Shown: positions 53,607 through 58,469 of the stretch, in pieces | Numbering within the stretch: the stretch's first letter is position 1 | How the letters are laid out: every line of letters begins with the position of its first letter | Source: Candidatus Gastranaerophilales bacterium | GTDB lineage: Bacteria; Cyanobacteriota; Vampirovibrionia; Gastranaerophilales; Gastranaerophilaceae | Direction: 5' to 3' | Assembly (NCBI GenBank): GCA_944326685.1 | Contig: CALVEV010000002.1 | Location: forward strand, 1-58,469 | DNA: 58,469 nt | Program-made: the position numbers and the translations under genes | The notes under the pieces: generated by a model | The model's database searches: none | Seen by the model: the letters and a program-made list of their open reading frames with translations, nothing else | What the model was told of the DNA's origin: nothing

Positions 53607-55766
53607 ATGCAAAATTTAGACAAAATTATGAGACCGAAATCAATTGCTGTTATTGGTGCATCTACCAAAGAACACACTATCGGCTCAGATATCATGAAAA
53701 GATTACAAGAATACAAATTCAACGGTAATATCTACCCTGTAAACCCTAAGGGCGGTATTATTGAAGGTTTACAAGCATATACTTCTGTTCTTGAAGTACC
53801 TGGTGAAGTTGATTTAGCAATTATTGTTGTTAACGCAAAATTTGTTTTATCAACAATTGACCAATGCCACGAAAAAGGTATTAAAGGTTTATGTATCATC
53901 ACAGCAGGTTTCAAAGAAACAGGCAAAGAAGGTGCTGAACTTGAAAAACAATTATTAGAAAAAGTTAGAGAATACGGAATGAGATGTGTAGGTCCAAACT
54001 GTTTAGGTGTTGTAAACACTCACCCTGACATCAGAATGGATGGCTGTTTCGCAGAAAGCTTACCTGAAAGAGGAAACATCGGTTTCGTATCACAATCAGG
54101 TGCTTTAGGCGGCGGTATTTTGAATATCTTAAAAGACTTAAACTTAGGTTTTGCACAATTCATTTCTATCGGTAACCAAGCTGATGTTAACGCAGAAACA
54201 GCTATGGAATACTGGGAAAATGAAGAAGATGTTGAACAAATTCTTCTTTATATGGAATCAATCCAAAACCCTTCAAACTTTAGAAAACTTGCATCAAGAA
54301 TTTCTAAGAAAAAACCTATCTTAGCTTTGAAAGCAGGACGTTCTGCAGCAGGGGCTTCTGCAGCATCTTCTCACACTGGTTCATTAGCCGGTGCTGATAA
54401 AGCTGCTAACGCTTTGTTGCAACAATCCGGTGTTATAAGAGAATACTCTTTGAAAAACTTGTTTGCAACAGCAAAAGTTTTTGCTAACTGCCCTATTCCA
54501 AAAGGCGACAGAGTTGCTATTATTACAAACTCAGGCGGCCCTGGTATTATGGCAACAGATGCTGTTTGTGAATACGGTATGCAAATGGCTAAAATAACAG
54601 ATGCTACAAAAGAAAAATTAAGAAGCTTCTTACCATCTGCAGCATCAGTTAAAAACCCTATCGATATGATTGCATCTGCACCTATCGAACACTATAAACA
54701 AACATTAGAAACAGTTATTGCTGATGAAAACGTAGATATGATTATTACAATCTATCTTCCGTTCTTAGGCTTGAAAGATATTGATGTTGCAAAAGCATTA
54801 ATGGAAATCAAAGCTGAACACCCAGAAAAACCGGTTATCGGCGTATTTATGACTAAGAGCGAATTCTTCTCTGCATTATCTGATATGAATGTTAACATGC
54901 CGTTCTTTATGTACGCAGAAGAAGCAGCAGACGGCTTAAACAGATTGAATCAACAAAGATTATGGATGGAAAGACCTGAAGGTCAAATCAAAACATTTGA
55001 TGTTGATAAAGCAAGAGCTGCAGAAATTATCAAAGGTTCATTATCTGAAGGCAGAGCTCAATTAACAACACGTGAATCTATTGATGTATTGGATGCTTAC
55101 GGAATCAGAGTTTGTAAATCAGGATTTGCAACAAACGAAGAAGAAGCTATCGCAATCGGTAACTCTATCGGATATCCTGTTGTTATGAAAATGACATCAA
55201 AAACAACATCTCACAAAACAGATGTTGGCGGTGTAAGAGTTAACATTCAATCAGAAGAACAATTAAGAAGTGAATACAAAGACTTAATCTCTAAACTTGA
55301 AGAAAGAGGATTATTAGACGGTCTTGAAGGTGTAATCATTCAAGAAATGGTTAAAGGCAACCGTGAAATGGTTTGCGGTATTGCAACAGACCCTCAATAC
55401 GGACCAATGATGATGTTCGGTTTAGGCGGTGTATTCATCGAAGTTATGAAGGACGTAACATTCAGAATTGCACCTCTTACAGATATGGATGCTAAAGAAA
55501 TGATTAAATCAGTTAAAGCATACAAATTGTTAGAAGGTGCCAGAGGTACTAAACCTGCTCAAATGGATCAAATCGAAGAAACATTATTGAGATTATCTCA
55601 ACTTGTTAACGATTTCAAATTCATTGACGAATTAGATATTAACCCATTGTTAATCTCTGAAAAAACAGGTGAAGGTATTGCAGTAGACGGACGTATCAAA
55701 GTTCGTTTAGAAGAAGCAAAAGAAACTCTTGCTGAATGCTGCGGTTCTTGCTCTTGCTGTCATTAG
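53607..55766 (+). CDS. Acetate-CoA ligase (ADP-forming), fused subunits
   Basis: 719 aa behind AAAGGCG. The N-terminal CoA-binding/ligase part (SIAVIGAST, YPVNPKGG) has the phosphorylated His at H256 in SSHTGSLAG. The C-terminal half is the ATP-grasp beta part (GYPVVMKMTSKTTSHKTDVGGV, MVKGNREMVCGI, FGLGGVFIEVMKD). It makes acetate and ATP from acetyl-CoA, ADP and phosphate in fermentation. Codon use is that of a highly expressed gene. The C-terminus ends CCGSCSCCH, an unusual Cys-rich tail. Confidence 0.94.
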   Translation: MQNLDKIMRPKSIAVIGASTKEHTIGSDIMKRLQEYKFNGNIYPVNPKGGIIEGLQAYTSVLEVPGEVDLAIIVVNAKFVLSTIDQCHEKGIKGLCIITAGFKETGKEGAELEKQLLEKVREYGMRCVGPNCLGVVNTHPDIRMDGCFAESLPERGNIGFVSQSGALGGGILNILKDLNLGFAQFISIGNQADVNAETAMEYWENEEDVEQILLYMESIQNPSNFRKLASRISKKKPILALKAGRSAAGASAASSHTGSLAGADKAANALLQQSGVIREYSLKNLFATAKVFANCPIPKGDRVAIITNSGGPGIMATDAVCEYGMQMAKITDATKEKLRSFLPSAASVKNPIDMIASAPIEHYKQTLETVIADENVDMIITIYLPFLGLKDIDVAKALMEIKAEHPEKPVIGVFMTKSEFFSALSDMNVNMPFFMYAEEAADGLNRLNQQRLWMERPEGQIKTFDVDKARAAEIIKGSLSEGRAQLTTRESIDVLDAYGIRVCKSGFATNEEEAIAIGNSIGYPVVMKMTSKTTSHKTDVGGVRVNIQSEEQLRSEYKDLISKLEERGLLDGLEGVIIQEMVKGNREMVCGIATDPQYGPMMMFGLGGVFIEVMKDVTFRIAPLTDMDAKEMIKSVKAYKLLEGARGTKPAQMDQIEETLLRLSQLVNDFKFIDELDINPLLISEKTGEGIAVDGRIKVRLEEAKETLAECCGSCSCCH

Positions 55767-55794
55767 TAAAATGATAAGAACTAAATAAATACCG

Positions 55795-55829
55795 AAAAGG
55801 TGATAACAGTTTTGTTATCACCTTTTTAA
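55795..55829 (+). terminator. Terminator of the acetyl-CoA synthetase gene
   Basis: AAAAGGTGATAACA ... TGTTATCACCTTTT followed by T. Confidence 0.9.
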
Positions 55830-55857
55830 AAACTTCACTGACTTAATTTTCAGATCC

Positions 55858-56088
55858 TTACATCATCATATCAAATTTATCACCGGCTCGGCCAGTTGTT
55901 ACCGGTGAACGATACATATCGTATTGTGCATAATTCGGTTCAGCACCTCCATCGTATTTCGCATAGTTAGGTCCTTGCGTAACTTCTTGTGTTTTTTCAC
56001 CGCCAATTTTTCTTACAAATTGTTCGGGAGCACCTACTGTGATTTGTGGAGCCTTTCTGAATCCTATATTTTCTGCACCTGTTACCAT
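55858..56088 (-). CDS. Small protein with a PNYAxYD repeat
   Basis: 76 aa, with AGGGA before the ATG. The middle has two copies of PNYAKYD/PNYAQYD spaced 12 residues apart, and the C-terminus ends in three Met. No hydrophobic segment or known domain. It is divergent from the 63-aa gene. Function unknown. Confidence 0.6.
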   Translation of the reverse strand: MVTGAENIGFRKAPQITVGAPEQFVRKIGGEKTQEVTQGPNYAKYDGGAEPNYAQYDMYRSPVTTGRAGDKFDMMM

Positions 56089-56282
56089 AAAATTTTTATC
56101 CCTATAATTATATACCTAATTCTTATATTTATATAAAGTATTTCTATTTTTGAAAATTGCCTTTATGTAAAGAAATATTACAAAAAAAATAAAATCTGAA
56201 ATTTGCATAAAAGTATATACTTTATATATATGTAAGAGTTAAGTATATTAAGTGAGTTAAGTTTTTAGAAGAAGAGGTATTT
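56089..56282. promoter_or_regulatory. Divergent promoter region
   Basis: An AT-rich gap of 194 bp between two small divergent genes. It contains AAAGTATATACTTT (a 14-bp palindrome near 56210), which could be an operator or core promoter. No other structure is seen. Confidence 0.4.
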
Positions 56283-56474
56283 ATGTCTTTCAATTTATCA
56301 GGGTCTTTGTACAACCAAGCATTACAAGTGCAAAAAGCAGTAAAACTCGGCGGTCATAACGTTGATAGAGAAAAGACTAATTATACCCAGGCATACACGG
56401 AAGCTTATAAGGCAGGAGAAATTGATCCTCGCCCTAAGTTCCCTGAACCGCACAAACTTAACGTAGTGGGCTAA
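56283..56474 (+). CDS. 63-aa protein of unknown function
   Basis: 63 aa behind AGAAGAGG. It is soluble and Lys/Tyr-rich with an apparently flexible C-terminus (FPEPHKLNVVG) and no membrane segment. The gene ends 38 bp before prfB. No family is recognised. Confidence 0.6.
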   Translation: MSFNLSGSLYNQALQVQKAVKLGGHNVDREKTNYTQAYTEAYKAGEIDPRPKFPEPHKLNVVG

Positions 56475-56512
56475 GAGTTGGATTCTATGGATATTTATAC
56501 TAAAATATCTAT

Positions 56513-57575
56513 ATGGATTTGAATGAATTAAAAGAACGAGTTAAGAAAAATAAGGAGTGTCTTTGACTTAGAAAAGTTAAAGACTGATTTGGCTGCAATA
56601 GAGGAGAGATTGCAGAGCCCTGAAGTTTGGTCTGATCAAAAATTGGCATCAGATTTAGGGCAGCAGTCAAAAGAGCTTAAACAGACTCTTGAGATGGTTA
56701 ATAATTGGACTCAGACAATAGAAGATTCGGAAATTGCGCTTGAAATCGGCGATGAAGAATTAATTTCCGAAAGCAGTCTGAAACTTGAAGAATTAGAAAA
56801 ATCTCTGGATAAGTTTGATTTTCAAAAGATGTTGAGCGGCGAGTACGATGCGGCAGATGCTATTTTGACTATTAATGCAGGTGCCGGCGGAACCGATGCG
56901 CAGGATTGGGCAAGCATGCTATTGAGAATGTATACCCGATGGGCAGAAGGGAAAGGCTGGAAAGTCGAGCTTTTAGACAAATCAGACGGTGAAGAAGCCG
57001 GAATAAAATCTGCAACAATTAAAATACAGGGGAAATATGCCTATGGATACGCCAAAGCAGAAAAGGGTGTACATAGATTAGTAAGAATTTCTCCTTTTAA
57101 TGCTAACGGTAAACGGCAGACAAGTTTTGCATCCTGTGAGGTCTCACCTATTATTAAAGATGTTGAAAAAACTATTACAATTCCTCCTGAGGATTTAGAG
57201 GTAGAAACAATGCGCTCAGGAGGTGCGGGCGGTCAAAATGTTAATAAGGTAGAAACGGCTGTTCGTATTTTGCACAAACCAACAGGAATTGTTGTAAAAT
57301 CGCAGCAGGAGCGCTCTCAGCTTCAGAATAAAGAGATTGCAATGGAGATATTAATATCAAAGCTTCTTGAGATTAAGCAGCAGGAGCATGAAAAGAAGCT
57401 CGCGGAGTTAAAAGGCGAAGCATTTGATATAAATTTTGGCTCTCAAATTCGGTCATACGTATTCCATCCTTATAAAATGGTTAAAGACCATCGAACCGGT
57501 TATGAAGTAGGAAATGTTGATGCGGTTATGGATGGTGATTTGGATGGATTTATTGAAGCGTACTTAAAGAAGTAA
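56513..57575 (+). CDS. prfB: Peptide chain release factor 2 (programmed +1 frameshift)
   Basis: Frame 1 runs from ATG 56513 for 17 codons to an in-frame TGA at 56564-56566. The site reads AAGGAGTGTCTTTGAC, a Shine-Dalgarno-like AGGAG before CTT-TGA-C as in the classic autoregulated RF2 genes. Slipping +1 resumes at GAC 56565 and gives about 353 aa. The GGQ motif is [16 protein letters not shown]2 ends translation at UGA and UAA and controls its own level by this frameshift. TAAAAT lies six bases before the ATG. Confidence 0.96.
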
Positions 57576-57891
57576 AATAAATCCAAATATAAAAAAAAGC
57601 CTCCAAGGCTGATTAAAAGGCATAATTAACTATCAATATATAATTTGTTAATAGTTGGTCTAAAAAAGCGTAAGCCAGTCACTCCTCAAGTCAAAAAATA
57701 AATTTTGTTTTCAATCTAGAAAAATACCCAGTTGTAACTAACTTACATTATATAGTTTAACAAGTTTTTAGGGGTATTAAATCATTCTAAAGAGTTATTT
57801 ATTTATAAAAATAATCATCATTTAGAATTAGATTTTTAAATACTTGAAAAAAACTTATATTTATTCTAGGATATAATTACATTGAAAGTTA
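57576..57891. other. Intergenic stretch without a recognised gene
   Basis: About 316 bp. I find AGCCTCCAAGGCT (a short hairpin, 57599-57611), with an A-run before it that would act as a T-run on the minus strand only, and AT-rich sequence. I see no ORF or recognisable RNA. Confidence 0.5.
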
Positions 57892-57918
57892 AATACTATA
57901 TGCAGAAGCAACTCAGTT
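57892..57918 (+). repeat. Diverged partial copy of the tRNA-Gly 5' end
   Basis: 27 bp matching 57956-57982 at 23 positions by eye. It includes the first 17 bases of tRNA-Gly plus ten bases of upstream flank. CTCAGTT here (57912-57918) pairs with AACTGAG at 57932-57938 to form a hairpin. Confidence 0.75.
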
Positions 57919-57965
57919 AAATTATGTTGTCAACTGAGAAGTTTCAAGGCAAATGAATACTTTAT

Positions 57966-58041
57966 GCGGAAGTAGCTCAGTTGGTAGAGTATCTGCCTTC
58001 CAAGCAGACTGTCGCGAGTTCGAGTCTCGTCTTCCGCTCCA
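57966..58041 (+). tRNA. tRNA-Gly (anticodon TCC)
   Basis: Acceptor GCGGAAG/CTTCCGC, D-arm GCTC-AGTTGGTA-GAGT, anticodon stem TCTGC/GCAGA around CTTCCAA (anticodon TCC) and T-arm GCGAG-TTCGAGT-CTCGT. The discriminator is T and CCA is encoded (58039-58041), the only one of the four tRNAs here with an encoded CCA. A diverged 5' copy lies 64 bp upstream. Confidence 0.95.
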
Positions 58042-58049
58042 TTTTTAAT

Positions 58050-58080
58050 AAAGCAAGAGAAATTTCTCTTGCTTTTTATG
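58050..58080 (+). terminator. tRNA-Gly terminator
   Basis: AAAGCAAGAGAAA/TTTCTCTTGCTTT stem followed by TTATG. Confidence 0.88.
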
Positions 58081-58097
58081 TATCGGAGGTTTTAAGC

Positions 58098-58364
58098 ATG
58101 AAAAAAATTTTTCTCGGATTTACCATAATATATTTGTTATCAAATGCAGCATTTGCAACATTTGACCCAAGATACAATCCTGAAGAAAATGTAAACATAA
58201 AATCACTAAATTCTCAGCAATACGAACAAGCAAAACAAGATGCAGAGGAAAGAGAAAAAATGCAGCAAAACATGATGCAGCAGGGACAAGATTATATGTA
58301 CAGAATGCAGCAGCAAATGATGGCACCTCCTTCATTCAACCAATTTGGCGGATATCGTTATTAA
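58098..58364 (+). CDS. Small secreted Met/Gln-rich protein
   Basis: 88 aa from ATG 58098, behind GGAGG; a longer reading frame from 57981 runs through tRNA-Gly and is not used. A signal peptide (about 1-20, ending NAAFA) is followed by an acidic/Gln-rich helix with repeated MQQ/QQM triplets (EKMQQNMMQQG, RMQQQMM) and the C-terminus FGGYRY. A periplasmic metal- or surface-binding peptide is possible from the Met content. Function unknown. Confidence 0.7.
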   Translation: MKKIFLGFTIIYLLSNAAFATFDPRYNPEENVNIKSLNSQQYEQAKQDAEEREKMQQNMMQQGQDYMYRMQQQMMAPPSFNQFGGYRY

Positions 58365-58404
58365 ATCTTGACGTCATGCCAAGACAGGTGCAATAATCAG
58401 ATAT

Positions 58405-58469
58405 ATGTTCAAATACTATAAAAAATATGTCCCATATTTATTTTTATTACCTGCACTCTTGGTGTTGAT
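58405..58469 (+). CDS. ABC-type permease, N-terminal fragment (partial)
   Basis: ATG 58405 starts a frame that runs off the window: 21 residues beginning MFKYYKKYVPYLFLLPALL, the usual N-terminus of sugar-type ABC permeases (YLFLLPALL is the first helix). Only the start is visible, so the call is provisional. Confidence 0.5.
   Translation, partial: MFKYYKKYVPYLFLLPALLVL

Noticed and set aside
57981..58097. 39-codon N-terminal extension of the small secreted protein
   Set aside because: It lies inside tRNA-Gly and its terminator, and a good GGAGG and signal peptide follow at 58098.

Overview
The window is about 58 kb of AT-rich bacterial DNA using the standard bacterial code. An outer membrane is implied by LpxK and an MlaD/MCE protein. 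A flagellin, an [FeFe]-hydrogenase maturase (HydE), ADP-forming acetyl-CoA synthetase and many secreted or membrane proteins of no known family point to a fermentative, motile, gut-type anaerobe. The gene set fits non-photosynthetic relatives of cyanobacteria (Vampirovibrionia/Melainabacteria, order Gastranaerophilales). That placement is inferred from gene content, not from a marker-gene tree.

Layout. 0.26-0.5 kb: tRNA-Leu with a duplicated 5' end. 0.5-5.5 kb (minus): TPR lipoprotein, metallo-beta-lactamase-fold hydrolase, and a large membrane-anchored glycogen-synthase-like GT5 protein. 5.7-7.6 kb: a small protein, its larger paralogue, and mnmA. 9.5-11.6 kb: a PhoB/PhoR-type two-component pair behind an 11-bp direct repeat. 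12-13.5 kb: pyruvate kinase. 14-17.2 kb: small unknown proteins, a degenerate M48 peptidase homologue, tRNA-Val, a cupin and hydE. 17.3-18.4 kb: flagellin with a leader of about 250 nt. 18.6-20.5 kb: a 51-aa basic protein, tRNA-Ser and a CBS-domain transporter-like protein. 20.6-23.5 kb: a tandem pair of putative cysteine-peptidase-fold proteins, a DUF378 protein and a repeat protein. 23.8-25.7 kb: MCE protein, Gdx-type exporter and AlkD-like protein. 25.8-29.8 kb: prepilin peptidase and a sigma factor, divergent from nudix-HAD-ispF-gloA. 30-34.2 kb (minus): nth, lpxK, fabI, cysE, cysK. 34.3-38.8 kb: two methionine-synthesis genes. 39.6-41.5 kb: dnaK. 41.6-58.4 kb: Ski2-like helicase, FkbH-like protein, GT2, rimO, TPR protein-dus-radical SAM, ADP-forming acyl-CoA synthetase, frameshifted prfB, tRNA-Gly, a secreted peptide and the start of a probable ABC permease.

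How it works together. Most of the window is housekeeping: sulfur and one-carbon metabolism (cysE/cysK, metH, Hcy methyltransferase-MTHFR), lipid and envelope synthesis (fabI, lpxK, ispF), tRNA and ribosome modification (mnmA, dus, rimO), and fermentation (pyk, hydE, acetyl-CoA synthetase). Many genes overlap by 1-13 nt, which implies translational coupling.

Most unusual signals. (1) Every tRNA gene here (Leu, Val, Ser, Gly) sits beside a partial copy of its own end. Between the copies lie hairpins, and in the Leu, Val and Gly loci a short segment complementary to the tRNA D-arm. (2) Several start codons lie 5-8 nt downstream of a TATAAT-like hexamer with no Shine-Dalgarno sequence, which suggests leaderless mRNAs. 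The clearest case is a 27-bp palindrome giving mirrored -10 boxes to two divergent genes whose start codons are only 39 bp apart. (3) A base-composition step occurs at or inside dnaK.
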